NCBI GenBank assembly: GCA_017642695.1
Contig: JAEPQD010000002.1
Span: 62,001-126,000 of the forward strand
Direction: 5' to 3'
DNA: 64,000 bases
From: Parvibaculum sp.
GTDB taxonomy: Bacteria; Pseudomonadota; Alphaproteobacteria; Parvibaculales; Parvibaculaceae
Shown piece by piece: positions 16,167 to 24,886 of the stretch; the first letter of the stretch is position 1; each line of letters opens with the position of its first letter. The notes below the pieces were generated by a model. The model was not told the origin of the DNA. It searched no databases and worked only from the letters and a program-made list of their open reading frames with translations. A program made the position numbers and the translations under genes.

Positions 16167-17099
16167 TCAGTCCGGCGACTTTCCGTATATCCTGCGATGG
16201 CTTGCGCCCGTCCAGAAGACCTTGCCCAGCCCCCCTTCAATCTCGATGGCGTGTTCCGTCGCCCGGTCCCGCCTTCCAGAGACGATGGAACAAAGCCACA
16301 GCAACGTGTGCAGCCCCGCCTGAGCGGCCCCGCCCGCCATGAAGACCGGCACCTTCAGCTTTTGCCGCGGCCCGCCGATCGCAAGACCGAAAACCCGCTG
16401 TTGACCCTGCAATCTGCGCCGGGCTTTCAGATAGGACACCGACGCGCGCTCGACGGGAATGTACTCATGAACGATCGCGTGAGGAGCCCAGGCGATCCGC
16501 AGCCCGGCGGCCACGAGTGTGCGGAAGAGCTGAATGTCCTCGCTGCCAAAATGATTGAACCTTTCGTCGACGCGGATACCTCCGCCAAAGCAGCGCGTGC
16601 GGCGGAAGGCGGAATTGCCGCTGCCGACATAGTTCAGAATGTCGCTCACATCGGCGCCGGAAGGCCGCTTGACGTCGCGGCGATAGAAATCCGTCACATA
16701 GGCCGTCATGCGCTCCGGCGCGACCGCGAAATCGGGTTCGATCCAGCCGCAGAGGATATCGGCGCCGCTTGCCTGAAAGGCGCGATCGATCTCGACGAGC
16801 CAGTTTTCGTCGGCATGTTCGTCGTCGTCGAGGAAGAGGAGAACCTCTCCCCGCGCTTCGTCGATGCCGCGATTGCGCGCATGCGCGAGACCGGGGCGCG
16901 GTTCGTGCACATAGCGGATATCACCGAAGCCCATCTCCCGGCAGACCCCGGCGGCGTCGCCGGTGGCGGAATTGTCGACCACCACGATCTCGAGCGCCAC
17001 ACCGTCCGGCCGCCGGGCCGTCATGCAGGACTGGACCGCCTGGCGGAGCAGCGCCGGACGGTGGAAGGTCGGAATGACGATGCTCCAGAGCGCCGTCAT
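16167..17099 (-). CDS. Family 2 glycosyltransferase
   Basis: A 310-aa GT-A-fold enzyme. 'SIVIPTFHRPALLRQAVQS' is the nucleotide-sugar-binding start, 'VVVDNSATGD' follows, and FLDDDEHADE carries the metal-binding D-x-D region; 'GSEDIQLF' is the ED catalytic-base motif. It uses a nucleotide sugar to extend the lipid-linked repeat unit at the cytoplasmic face. The ATG at 17099 overlaps the stop of the upstream glycosyltransferase by 4 bases (ATGA), which fixes the start and indicates translational coupling. An open frame continues further upstream but belongs to the neighbour's shadow. Confidence 0.9.
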   Translation of the reverse strand: MTALWSIVIPTFHRPALLRQAVQSCMTARRPDGVALEIVVVDNSATGDAAGVCREMGFGDIRYVHEPRPGLAHARNRGIDEARGEVLLFLDDDEHADENWLVEIDRAFQASGADILCGWIEPDFAVAPERMTAYVTDFYRRDVKRPSGADVSDILNYVGSGNSAFRRTRCFGGGIRVDERFNHFGSEDIQLFRTLVAAGLRIAWAPHAIVHEYIPVERASVSYLKARRRLQGQQRVFGLAIGGPRQKLKVPVFMAGGAAQAGLHTLLWLCSIVSGRRDRATEHAIEIEGGLGKVFWTGASHRRIYGKSPD

Positions 17100-18103
17100 C
17101 GCCGTTCGCTCCGGTCGTAACCCGCCAGCCAGTCCCGGCGGGCTCTCCAGATGCTGCGCCAGGTCTCGAACTGGCTGCGGTCGGACGGCTTGCTCCGGAT
17201 TGCGGCGGCAAGACGGTAGCCCGCCATCCGCGGCAGCGGAAAAAGCCTGTACAGCAGCGTGCCGAGCGGACGGAGCCAGGACGGCCAGTGATCCCTCATC
17301 AGCGTCACGCGCGCCTTCAGGAGACGGATCATCTTGTCGGCGCGCACCGGCTCCGAGGCGCCGCCGTAGTGGACGATCGCGGCGTCGGGGCAGATCAGCG
17401 GTTCCGCGCCGAGGCGTTTGCCGCGCAGGCACAGATCGGCATCCTCGCCATACATGAAATAGCTGCTGTCGAAGCCGTCGAGCTCTTCCCACAGGGCCCT
17501 TTCGATCAGCAGGAAGCAGCCGGAAACGATGTCGACATGACGGATGCTGTCACGTTTCCAGTCCGGCATGCCTTCCGGGTCCATGAAGCCGGTCCGCGGA
17601 AACAGGGCCTTCAGGCCCGAGGCGAGACAGAAGAGCGACCACGGCGTCATCCGGCCCCAACAGGAGGCGGGGTTCAGCGTCCGGTCCGCAAAGAGCGTCC
17701 GGCCGCCCCAGATGCGGGCCTGCGGATGGGCGCGGGCGAAGGCGACCAGCCGGTCGACCGCGCGCTCGAGCACCACCGTATCGGGATTGAGCAGCAGCAG
17801 ATATTTTCCCCGCGCCATCTTCGCCGCGAGATTGTTGGCGCGGGCGAAGCCGATATTGTCGGCGAGCGCGAGAAGCTTCAGCAACGGAAACTCCGCCGCG
17901 ATCGCATCCGCCGAACCGTCGGCGGAGGCATTGTCCACGACGATCACCTCGAGCGCGGCCATGTCGGTTTCCGCCAGCAGGGAACGCAGAGCCTCGAGCG
18001 TGAGCGCGCGCGTGTTGTAGCTGACGACGATGACCGTGACGGCGGGCGTGGCAGATATCTCCGCGGGCGCTTCGGTGCGCGTCTCGGTTTCACCTGCCGG
18101 CAT
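17096..18103 (-). CDS. Family 2 glycosyltransferase (rhamnosyltransferase-like)
   Basis: A 335-aa GT2 enzyme of the WbbL/GT2-rhamnosyltransferase kind. 'VTVIVVSYNTRALTLEALRS', 'VVDNASADGS', 'NIGFARANNLA', LLNPDTVV and 'MYGEDADLCLR' are its standard motifs in order. Rhamnose is plausible because all rml genes lie in this region, but specificity cannot be read from sequence. A soluble C-terminal basic helical part of about 70 residues follows the catalytic domain. It is translationally coupled to the next gene (ATGA). The 150-base gap to the divergent gene at 18255 should contain both promoters. Confidence 0.9.
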   Translation of the reverse strand: MPAGETETRTEAPAEISATPAVTVIVVSYNTRALTLEALRSLLAETDMAALEVIVVDNASADGSADAIAAEFPLLKLLALADNIGFARANNLAAKMARGKYLLLLNPDTVVLERAVDRLVAFARAHPQARIWGGRTLFADRTLNPASCWGRMTPWSLFCLASGLKALFPRTGFMDPEGMPDWKRDSIRHVDIVSGCFLLIERALWEELDGFDSSYFMYGEDADLCLRGKRLGAEPLICPDAAIVHYGGASEPVRADKMIRLLKARVTLMRDHWPSWLRPLGTLLYRLFPLPRMAGYRLAAAIRSKPSDRSQFETWRSIWRARRDWLAGYDRSERR

Positions 18104-18254
18104 CTCGGGGGAAGCCTTTCATCTGCCTCGTCGTCTCGCAGACGTTAACGATGTTTGGATATGGTGGAAAGGAAGGCGTCATTCGTTATGATTTCATCCG
18201 TATATCCCTTTATAAGTCAGAAATCCCGACCGGCGCGGTGAAAATAAGCAGGAC

Positions 18255-18746
18255 ATGAGTGTGCAGGACTCCACAGCGCAGAGTACCTCGCCGGGCCGGC
18301 CGAAGCGGGTTCTCGCCGTCGCCTCCGGCGGTGGTCACTGGGTCCAGCTGATGCGCCTGCGGCCGGTGTTCGACGCCCATTCGACATTTTATGTGACGAC
18401 CATGCCGGGTCTCGCCGTCATGGCGGGCGTGCCGTCGTCCGCGGTTGTTCGCGATGCCTCGCGCCGTCACCCGTTCTCCGTGTTGATGCTCGTCTTCCAG
18501 CTTCTTGTCCTGTTCGTGAGGGTGCGGCCCGAAGTGGTCGTGTCGACCGGTGCGGCGCCGGGCCTCGTCGCCATGTTCATCGGCTGCTGTTTGCGCTGCC
18601 GGACGGTCTGGATCGACAGCATCGCCAATGCGGAGGAGCTTTCGATGTCGGGACGCGTCGCCGGGCGGGTCGCGAATCTCTGGCTCACGCAATGGCCGCA
18701 TCTTGCGCGCGACGAAGGTCCCTTTTTCCGGGGGAGCGTGCTGTGA
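18255..18746 (+). CDS. Alg14/PssD-like glycosyltransferase subunit
   Basis: A 163-aa protein of the Alg14 family, the membrane-anchoring, acceptor-binding half of a split GT-B enzyme. 'RVLAVASGGGHWVQLMRL' is the conserved glycine-rich start, and a hydrophobic helix near 78-92 plus 'EVVVSTGAAPGLVAMFIG' follow. The last codon overlaps the GTG start of the next gene (GTGA), so the two halves are made together. In rhizobia the equivalent PssD/PssE pair adds glucuronic acid to the exopolysaccharide unit; with ugd present in this window a glucuronyl transfer is an attractive guess. Confidence 0.88.
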   Translation: MSVQDSTAQSTSPGRPKRVLAVASGGGHWVQLMRLRPVFDAHSTFYVTTMPGLAVMAGVPSSAVVRDASRRHPFSVLMLVFQLLVLFVRVRPEVVVSTGAAPGLVAMFIGCCLRCRTVWIDSIANAEELSMSGRVAGRVANLWLTQWPHLARDEGPFFRGSVL

Positions 18747-19222
18747 TCCTGGTGACGGTGGGCACGCAGATGCCGTTCGACCGGCTCGTCGGCGCCATGG
18801 ACCGCTGGGCGGCGTGTCATCCCGAGGTGAAGGTGGTCGCGCAGACGGGCGGCGGCACCTGCCGTCCCGAGGCGCTCGAAGCGTTCGACTTCCTCGCGCC
18901 GGACCGGCTTGACCGGCTGCAGCACGAAGCGGAACTGATCGTCTCGCATGCCGGCATGGGAACGATCCTGAGCGTCGGCATGCTCGGCAAGCCGCTCGTC
19001 ATCATGCCGCGCAGCTTCGCGCGGGGTGAACACCGCAATGACCATCAGGCCGCGACCGCGCGCCGCTTCGAGGGCCGCCCCGGTATCCATGTCGCCCGGG
19101 AGGAGGAGGATCTCCATGCGTTGCTCGACCGGCGCCGTGATCTCGCGGCGTCGAGCGGACTTTCTCCCCATGCCTCGCCGGACCTTCTCGCTGCGCTTGG
19201 CGAATTCATCTCCGGCGGTTGA
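18743..19222 (+). CDS. Alg13/PssE-like glycosyltransferase catalytic subunit
   Basis: A 159-aa protein of the GT28 C-terminal family, the nucleotide-sugar-binding half of the Alg13/Alg14-type enzyme. It starts at GTG 18743 after GGGGAG and opens with 'ILVTVGTQMPFDRLV'; 'ELIVSHAGMGTILSVGMLGKPLVIMPR' contains the H-A-G-x-G-T motif that grips the nucleotide sugar. The gene overlaps the Alg14-like gene by 4 bases. The next gene starts 3 bases after its stop, indicating one operon. Confidence 0.88.
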   Translation: MILVTVGTQMPFDRLVGAMDRWAACHPEVKVVAQTGGGTCRPEALEAFDFLAPDRLDRLQHEAELIVSHAGMGTILSVGMLGKPLVIMPRSFARGEHRNDHQAATARRFEGRPGIHVAREEEDLHALLDRRRDLAASSGLSPHASPDLLAALGEFISGG

Positions 19223-19225
19223 GCG

Positions 19226-20263
19226 ATGGCGGCGAAGCGGCGTCCTGCAGGGCTGGAAAAACTGCGCCGCCGTCTCGCATTGCGGGGCTGGCGGGCCATA
19301 CCGGCCGTGGCGGGCGCAGGCTATCTCGCGCTGGTGGGTTTGTGGTGGCTCCTCGGCGCGTTGAGCGGCGACAGCATCGGCTTCGTTCGTCTTGCGAACT
19401 ACGTCACGCCCTGGATCGGCCTGTCGCTACTGCCGGTGCTTCTGGTTGCGGGTTTCCTGCGTCGTCCGGTGCTCGGTGGCGCAACGTTTTTTCTCGTCCT
19501 TCTCGTTCTGGCTCCCTATGGCGGGCAGATAGGCCGTGGGCTGACGGGTATCGTGAGCGGCGGCGCTTCCGTGCCGCCGGATGGGGTCCACGTCATGAGC
19601 TACAATGTCATGGGGCGCAACAAGGATGTTGATGGGATGGCGGCCGTCATCCTGAAGCAGCGGCCGGACCTTCTGTTACTGCAGGAGGTGAATCATCCAG
19701 ATGAACTACTGGCCCGCCTCCACGGACTCTATGGCTCGGAGCCGTTTCAGGTGGCCAGGAGGGATGGATTGAAGCTCATGGTGGTGAGCCGGTTTCCGCT
19801 CGAAAATGGTCCGCGGGATAGATATGTTCAGCGAGCTGCCGTCCGGTTGCCGGGAGGGCCGGTTTCGCTTCTGAACGCAGATGTGCCGCGAGGTACTTGG
19901 GATGATACCGAACAGCTAAGATTTCTTGGTAGGCTTCTTGACCGCGTTGATGAGGCGACTGGCCCGATCATTGTCGCAGGTGATTTTAATCTTACCGAAA
20001 ATAATGAAGGGTATCGCTGGATGCGTTCCCGCCTCCGCAGCACGCAGGAGGAGGCTGGTCGCTGGTTCGGCTTCACCTTTGCCACGCCGCAGCGCCGGCT
20101 GGGCATTCTCATGCCGTTCATCCGCATCGACCACATATTCGTCGGCGGCGGGATCGAGGTTCTGAGGGCTGGGCGGCTCTCCGATTTCGGGAATTCGGAT
20201 CACTTTCCGATTGATGCTATATTGCGGCTCGACGGACCCGGCGTGCGAGGCGATGCGCCATGA
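19226..20263 (+). CDS. Membrane-anchored endonuclease/exonuclease/phosphatase-fold protein
   Basis: A 345-aa protein. Three hydrophobic helices (about 25-45, 58-78, 83-100) precede an EEP domain with the metal and active-site motifs in order: 'MSYNVM' (Asn), LLLQEVN (Glu), GDFNLT (Asp/Asn), IDHIFV and SDHFPI (Asp-His pairs). Such proteins are common in bacterial surface-glycan clusters; the substrate is not known and is more likely a phosphodiester of a lipid or glycan than DNA. It begins 3 bases after the Alg13-like gene. Confidence 0.85.
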   Translation: MAAKRRPAGLEKLRRRLALRGWRAIPAVAGAGYLALVGLWWLLGALSGDSIGFVRLANYVTPWIGLSLLPVLLVAGFLRRPVLGGATFFLVLLVLAPYGGQIGRGLTGIVSGGASVPPDGVHVMSYNVMGRNKDVDGMAAVILKQRPDLLLLQEVNHPDELLARLHGLYGSEPFQVARRDGLKLMVVSRFPLENGPRDRYVQRAAVRLPGGPVSLLNADVPRGTWDDTEQLRFLGRLLDRVDEATGPIIVAGDFNLTENNEGYRWMRSRLRSTQEEAGRWFGFTFATPQRRLGILMPFIRIDHIFVGGGIEVLRAGRLSDFGNSDHFPIDAILRLDGPGVRGDAP

Positions 20264-20300
20264 GCCGCCACTCGAACGTCTCCTGTGATTGTCGTCCCGC

Positions 20301-20957
20301 ATGCTGAACCGCCGCAAGCTGCAGCTCTATTTCCGCAAGCGCCGCAACGCGGCGCTTGACCGCGTCATTCGCGATCTGCATGCCCGCAAGGGCGCCACGC
20401 TGAAGGTGCTGGATGTCGGTGGCTCACCCTTTTTCTGGGAAACGGTGCCCTCGCGCGCGCTCTGCGAAATCACGCTTTTCAACCAGGACGAGGCGCTGGA
20501 GTCCCGGGACTTCCGAATCAGCGAGATGGATGCCGGCTACAGATTCCAGACGGGAAATGGCTGCGACATGCCCGAAATCGCGGATGCGTCGGTCGATCTC
20601 GTGGTCTGCAACTCGGTCATCGAACATACGGTATTGTGGGCCAACATGCAGGCGATGGCGCGAGAGCTTGTTCGTGTCGGCCGTCATGGCTGGGTCCAGG
20701 TGCCGGCGCACGAGTTTCCAGTCGAGCCGCATTACATGCTGCCGGTCGTTCACTGGCTCTCGGTACCGAACCGGATCGGATTGCTGCGTCTCCTGAGGCG
20801 GGGCACCTTCGGGGACAAGAGTGCCTCCGAAATGCGCAGCCTCATCGAGAAGGTCAATCTTCTGACCGGTCGTGAAATGAAGGCCCTGTTTCCCGGCAAA
20901 ACCTGCTTCCGCGAGAGATTCCTTCTCTTCACGAAGTCGCACATCGTGAACTGGTAA
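20301..20957 (+). CDS. SAM-dependent methyltransferase-like protein
   Basis: A 218-aa class I methyltransferase-fold protein. 'LKVLDVGGSPFFWE' is a variant of motif I (D-x-G-x-x), 'GNGCDMPEIADASVDLVVCNSVIEH' is motif II/post-II, and 'RHGWVQVPAHEFPVEPHYMLPVVHWL' is typical of methyltransferase-like proteins in O-antigen loci. I use the ATG at 20301; a TTG at 20289 in frame is possible, and neither has a strong ribosome site. Likely target: a sugar in the glycan or its lipid-linked precursor. It lies between the EEP gene and a polymerase-like gene in one direction. Confidence 0.8.
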   Translation: MLNRRKLQLYFRKRRNAALDRVIRDLHARKGATLKVLDVGGSPFFWETVPSRALCEITLFNQDEALESRDFRISEMDAGYRFQTGNGCDMPEIADASVDLVVCNSVIEHTVLWANMQAMARELVRVGRHGWVQVPAHEFPVEPHYMLPVVHWLSVPNRIGLLRLLRRGTFGDKSASEMRSLIEKVNLLTGREMKALFPGKTCFRERFLLFTKSHIVNW

Positions 20958-20969
20958 GGGACGGCAGAC

Positions 20970-22310
20970 GTGACGGATACATCCAGGAGCGGCTACGAGC
21001 GCAGAGCGACCCTCCCGGGCGGGGGACGGATGACGGGCCTTGCGCGCGCGTCCAGGTCCAGCCTGCCCTTGCCCGTCATCGCGATCGCGATCGGACTACT
21101 GTTGCCGTCGACGGCGTCCTTCTATCTCGGCAACCTCCGCATCGACGGAACGCGCCTCGTCCTTTTTGCGATCCTGCCGGCGCTGCTGATGCGCGCCATG
21201 TCGGGCCGTTTCAGGTGGCAATATTTCGACTACGCCATTCTCGGTCACGCCATCTACATGGTTCTCGCGATGATGGTGAACCAGGGAGTGTTCGGAGGCC
21301 TCAAGTCGGGCGGCGTCGTTGCCTTCGAGGCGATGGGTGGGTATTTCTGCGCGCGTCTCTGTTTCACCAATATCGGCGCCATCCAGAAGTTTCTGAAGCT
21401 CATGGCGTCGCTCTATGTCGTGATCGTATCGCTTCTCGTCGTCGAGATCGTCACGCAGAAGAACCTCATTCGCGACATCTTCAGCGCCGTGGCCGATGCG
21501 GACTTCAATGTGAATTCGAAGAGCCGTTTCGGTCTGCTGCGCCCGGTCGGTCCGTTCCCTCACTCGATCCATGCCGGTGTATTCTGCAGCGTCTTTTTTG
21601 CCATGTTCTGGGTGGGATTGAGGGGCGGCAGCAGGCTGGTGGGATCGCTCGCGTCGATTGTTGGCGTCGGCGTATCGCTGTCGTCCGGGCCGCTGCTGGC
21701 TCTGGTGATGCAGATCGGCCTGATCGTCTATCGCGCCATCATGAAGACCTTCAAGGGCGTGCGGTACTGGCGCATTTTGGTGATCGCGTTGGTGATTGCG
21801 GGTACATTCATTCAGATAGGCTCCAATCGCGGTGTCGTGCTCTTTGTTATTCAGAACATAACATTTGACGGTTGGACGGCGTTCTACCGGACGCTGATCT
21901 GGGACTTCGGCATGGACAGTGTCATGGCCCATCCGCTCTTCGGCATCGGCTTTTCGGAGTGGGCTCGGCCGGGATGGATGCACAGCTCGGTCGACGCCTT
22001 CTGGTTGCTCACGGCCATGCGCTACGGGCTTCCCTGCCTCATTCTCATGGTCGCCGGTATCGCGCTGATCTATCGCAACGTGGCGATTTCGGCACGCGAG
22101 GTCGCCGATCCGCGCTGGAAAGGCCTTTGTCTTGGCTGGGTGTTCGCGATGACGGCCTTTATGTTCGCCGGTTTTACGGTGCATTTCTGGGCCAATCTCT
22201 ACGTCCTCTTCTTCTTCCTGCTTGGCATGGGCGCCTCGATGAGCGAGATCATGCAAAAAGCGATTAAGAACGGGGCAGAGCCGCAGGCAAAAAGGGGGCG
22301 AAGTGTATAG
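20970..22310 (+). CDS. O-antigen polymerase-like membrane protein
   Basis: A 446-aa protein with ten or more membrane helices. 'SRFGLLRPVGPFPHSIHAGVFC' followed by a long loop and 'MAHPLFGIGFSEWARPGWMHSSVDAFWLLTAMRYGLP' matches the Wzy/O-antigen ligase layout (P-x-G-P-F, then G-x-G, then V-D-x-x-W). It starts at GTG 20970, 12 bases after the methyltransferase; an ATG at 21030 is an alternative. It probably polymerises one of the repeat units made here; a second family member is encoded at 14704, consistent with two polymers or a polymerase plus ligase. Confidence 0.82.
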   Translation: MTDTSRSGYERRATLPGGGRMTGLARASRSSLPLPVIAIAIGLLLPSTASFYLGNLRIDGTRLVLFAILPALLMRAMSGRFRWQYFDYAILGHAIYMVLAMMVNQGVFGGLKSGGVVAFEAMGGYFCARLCFTNIGAIQKFLKLMASLYVVIVSLLVVEIVTQKNLIRDIFSAVADADFNVNSKSRFGLLRPVGPFPHSIHAGVFCSVFFAMFWVGLRGGSRLVGSLASIVGVGVSLSSGPLLALVMQIGLIVYRAIMKTFKGVRYWRILVIALVIAGTFIQIGSNRGVVLFVIQNITFDGWTAFYRTLIWDFGMDSVMAHPLFGIGFSEWARPGWMHSSVDAFWLLTAMRYGLPCLILMVAGIALIYRNVAISAREVADPRWKGLCLGWVFAMTAFMFAGFTVHFWANLYVLFFFLLGMGASMSEIMQKAIKNGAEPQAKRGRSV

Positions 22311-22376
22311 ACGAAGCGCACCTTTATGGAGTGCGACGTGCCGTGCCTTTGGCCCTTGGTAAAGGAGGCTGCAATC

Positions 22377-22454
22377 TTGCGGAAAACGCAATATTGTATA
22401 GACGCCGTCCATTTTACACCTTTTCCGGTCATTCCGTCGCGCAGAGTGCCTTGA
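22377..22454 (+). promoter_or_regulatory. Possible coupled leader ORF ahead of the glycosyltransferase gene
   Basis: AAAGGAGG at 22361-22368 is the best Shine-Dalgarno in this gap, but it serves a TTG (22377) out of frame with the downstream gene. The 25-codon frame ends in TGA at 22452-22454, which shares its A with the ATG at 22454. Translation of the leader could deliver ribosomes to the glycosyltransferase start, which has only a weak site of its own. Confidence 0.35.
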
Positions 22455-23239
22455 TGGCTTCGCTATGTTTAATTGCCGCAGTTAACAATGATGTGGTTCT
22501 GGAGCAGAATCTGGCTTCCTCCGCGCTGGTAAGAAAGAACCCCGACATCCTCACGACCATGCGGAACTATTCGTCCGCCTCGGCCGCCTACAATGCGGGT
22601 CTGGACCGGACCTCAACGGACATCGCTGTCTTCGCCCATCAGGACGTCTACCTCCCGCAAGGCTGGGAAGACGCGTTGCTGCGGAACATTGCCGTCATCG
22701 AAGAGACGGACCCCGGTTGGGGGGTCATCGGCGTCTATGGCGTCAGGGATGATGGGGGGCACGCAGGCCGGGTCTGGTCGTCGGGCCTCAACAGGGAGCT
22801 CGACACGGGTTCGAAGGAACCGGTCAAGGCATCGAGTGTCGACGAATTGCTGATCGTGCTCAGGCGCGGCAGTGGGCTGCGCTTCGACGAAGACCTGCCG
22901 GGGTTTCACATGTACGGCACCGACATCTGTCAGGAGTCGCTCGAGCGGGGTCACGGCGTCTATGTCGTCAATGCCCCTGTCGTGCACAACAGCGTGCCGG
23001 TCTTCTCTCTCGCTGGTGGCTACACGGACGCCTATTGCTACATGAGAAGGAAGTGGCGTCATCGTCTGCCCGTAAAAACGACGGTAACCACGATCACGCC
23101 TCTCTCCCTTTCTTTTTTGTATCTGAAATGGCGTATTGCTGGTTTTAGCGGGCGTCGTGCGCGCTTAAGACGTTCGCAGACGGAGCTTATGCCGCGCGAG
23201 AGTGCCCCCGACATTGCGCAGTTACTTGGGTACGAATAG
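22454..23239 (+). CDS. Glycosyltransferase-like protein (GT2-related)
   Basis: A 261-aa protein. The opening 'CLIAAVNNDVVLEQNLASSALV' with 'SSASAAYNAGLDRTSTDIAVFAHQDVYLPQGW' matches putative glycosyltransferases that carry an H-Q-D-V motif in place of the usual D-x-D; 'YGTDICQESLERG' resembles the catalytic ED region. I start at ATG 22454, where the conserved part begins; the frame is open to 22331, but the extra 41 residues look non-coding. The last part of the gene becomes AT-richer, marking the approach to the island that starts at its end. Confidence 0.75.
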   Translation: MASLCLIAAVNNDVVLEQNLASSALVRKNPDILTTMRNYSSASAAYNAGLDRTSTDIAVFAHQDVYLPQGWEDALLRNIAVIEETDPGWGVIGVYGVRDDGGHAGRVWSSGLNRELDTGSKEPVKASSVDELLIVLRRGSGLRFDEDLPGFHMYGTDICQESLERGHGVYVVNAPVVHNSVPVFSLAGGYTDAYCYMRRKWRHRLPVKTTVTTITPLSLSFLYLKWRIAGFSGRRARLRRSQTELMPRESAPDIAQLLGYE

Positions 23240-23369
23240 GCAGTTTAACAAGAAATTCAAATTCGTTTCAGAGAAGCTTGTGACCTACTTCGCTGTATCT
23301 TTGTTTGAAAACTGAATGTTGATCGCGAGAGCTTGAGCAGTGACCGGGTGACAAGAGGTGGAGACTCCC

Positions 23370-23792
23370 ATGTCAATTGATGATTGCCGGGTAATTGAGC
23401 TACCAAAAATCTCCGACCCTCGGGGTAACTTGACCTTTATCGAAGGCGAGACCCACGTACCATACGACATAAAGCGTGTTTACTATCTCTATGACGTGCC
23501 GGGGGGAGCAGAACGAGGCGGGCATGCACACAAAAATCTTCACCAGCTTATGATTGCCATGTCAGGGAGCTTTGACGTCGTCCTCGACGATGGTAAGCGG
23601 CGTCGATCTGTCCATCTAAACCGGTCTTATCTCGGACTCTATGTGCCCACGATGATATGGCGTGAACTCAATAATTTCTCTTCCGGTGCTGTGTGCATGG
23701 TGCTTGCCTCCGAAAAATATGATGAGGCGGACTACTACCGAGATTACGATGAATTCTGCGAGGTGGTCCGTGATGCAGATTCCTTTTCTTGA
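23370..23792 (+). CDS. fdtA: dTDP-4-oxo-6-deoxyglucose 3,4-ketoisomerase (FdtA/QdtA/WxcM-like cupin)
   Basis: A 140-aa RmlC-type cupin that moves the keto group of dTDP-4-keto-6-deoxyglucose to C3, the step before 3-amination. '[31 protein letters not shown]' and '[18 protein letters not shown]' (His-x-His active-site region) are the family hallmarks, followed by '[40 protein letters not shown]'. The ATG at 23370 follows GGTGGAG; a GTG at 23358 is in frame. FdtA versus QdtA (galacto versus gluco product) cannot be told by eye. It overlaps the aminotransferase gene by 20 bases. Confidence 0.85.
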   Translation: MSIDDCRVIELPKISDPRGNLTFIEGETHVPYDIKRVYYLYDVPGGAERGGHAHKNLHQLMIAMSGSFDVVLDDGKRRRSVHLNRSYLGLYVPTMIWRELNNFSSGAVCMVLASEKYDEADYYRDYDEFCEVVRDADSFS

Positions 23793-24885
23793 ACTGAAGA
23801 GCGCATATCGTGCGTTAAAAAGCGAGATTGATGAGGCGGTTCATCGGGTTCTTGATTCTGGCTGGTACATTTTGGGAGAGGAAGTTTCCGATTTCGAAAA
23901 CGCCTTTGCTGAATATTGTGGAGCGTCTCACTGTGTGGGCGTCGGCAATGGACTCGATGCGCTTCGTTTAGCTTTAATGGCGATGGGAATCGGACCCGGA
24001 GACGAGGTTATCGTTCCGTCTAATACTTATATTGCTACGTGGCTTGCCGTTACGCAGTGCGGAGCGACTGTTGTTCCGGTTGAGCCATGCGAGAGTACAC
24101 ACACCATCGACCCATCCCGATTGCGCTCGGCGATTACTTCCAGAACCCGGGCCATCTTGCCGGTTCATCTCTATGGTCATCCGGCGGATATGGACAGAAT
24201 CCTCGCGGTGGCGAATGACCATGGAATCAAAGTGTTGGAAGATGGTGCCCAAGCGCATGGCGCTCGGTACAAGGGAGAGCGGTTGGGCGCGCATGGTGAT
24301 GCGGTAGCTTGGAGTTTTTTCCCCGGTAAGAATCTTGGGGCGATGGGTGATGCAGGTGCAGTCACTACGAACGATGCAGGTTTAGCTGAACGCATTCGAT
24401 TGTTGGGCAACTATGGGTCGCGCGAAAAATATGTAAATGCGATAGCCGGGTTTAACAGTCGGCTAGACCCGATTCAGGCTGCTATATTAAAAGTGAAACT
24501 AAAGCACCTGGACAAGTGGAATGAGCATCGGCGAGAACTTGCGAAGCGATATCGAGAAGCTTTTTTCGATCATGGGTTGATTGTGCCAAGCGAGGCAGAA
24601 TGGGCCGAAAGCGTTTGGCATTTATTTGTCGTTAGAACTTCACTGAGAGGCCGCTTGCAGGAACATTTGGCCGATGCCGGGATTGGGACGCTGATTCATT
24701 ATCCGATCCCTCCGCATCTTCAGGCTGCTTATGCGGGGCTCGGGTTTTCCGGCGGCACGTTTCCGATCGCTGAAAAACTTGCGCGCGAGGTTCTTAGCTT
24801 GCCGTTGTTTCCTAATCTAGCGCTCAGTCAACAAGATATTGTCATTGCCGAAGTTTTTCGATTTCTGAATGACCTGGGAGATTAG
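23773..24885 (+). CDS. fdtB: DegT/DnrJ/EryC1-type sugar aminotransferase (FdtB/QdtB-like)
   Basis: A 370-aa PLP enzyme. It opens with '[36 protein letters not shown]', has '[14 protein letters not shown]', '[13 protein letters not shown]' and the PLP lysine in [18 protein letters not shown], then 'NYGSREKY' and '[13 protein letters not shown]'. These are standard for the family that aminates dTDP-3-keto-6-deoxyhexoses with glutamate. Paired with the ketoisomerase upstream, it should make dTDP-3-amino-3,6-dideoxyhexose (Fuc3N or Qui3N). The start lies inside the ketoisomerase gene, after AGGTGG. Confidence 0.9.
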   Translation: MQIPFLELKSAYRALKSEIDEAVHRVLDSGWYILGEEVSDFENAFAEYCGASHCVGVGNGLDALRLALMAMGIGPGDEVIVPSNTYIATWLAVTQCGATVVPVEPCESTHTIDPSRLRSAITSRTRAILPVHLYGHPADMDRILAVANDHGIKVLEDGAQAHGARYKGERLGAHGDAVAWSFFPGKNLGAMGDAGAVTTNDAGLAERIRLLGNYGSREKYVNAIAGFNSRLDPIQAAILKVKLKHLDKWNEHRRELAKRYREAFFDHGLIVPSEAEWAESVWHLFVVRTSLRGRLQEHLADAGIGTLIHYPIPPHLQAAYAGLGFSGGTFPIAEKLAREVLSLPLFPNLALSQQDIVIAEVFRFLNDLGD

Positions 24886-24886
24886 C

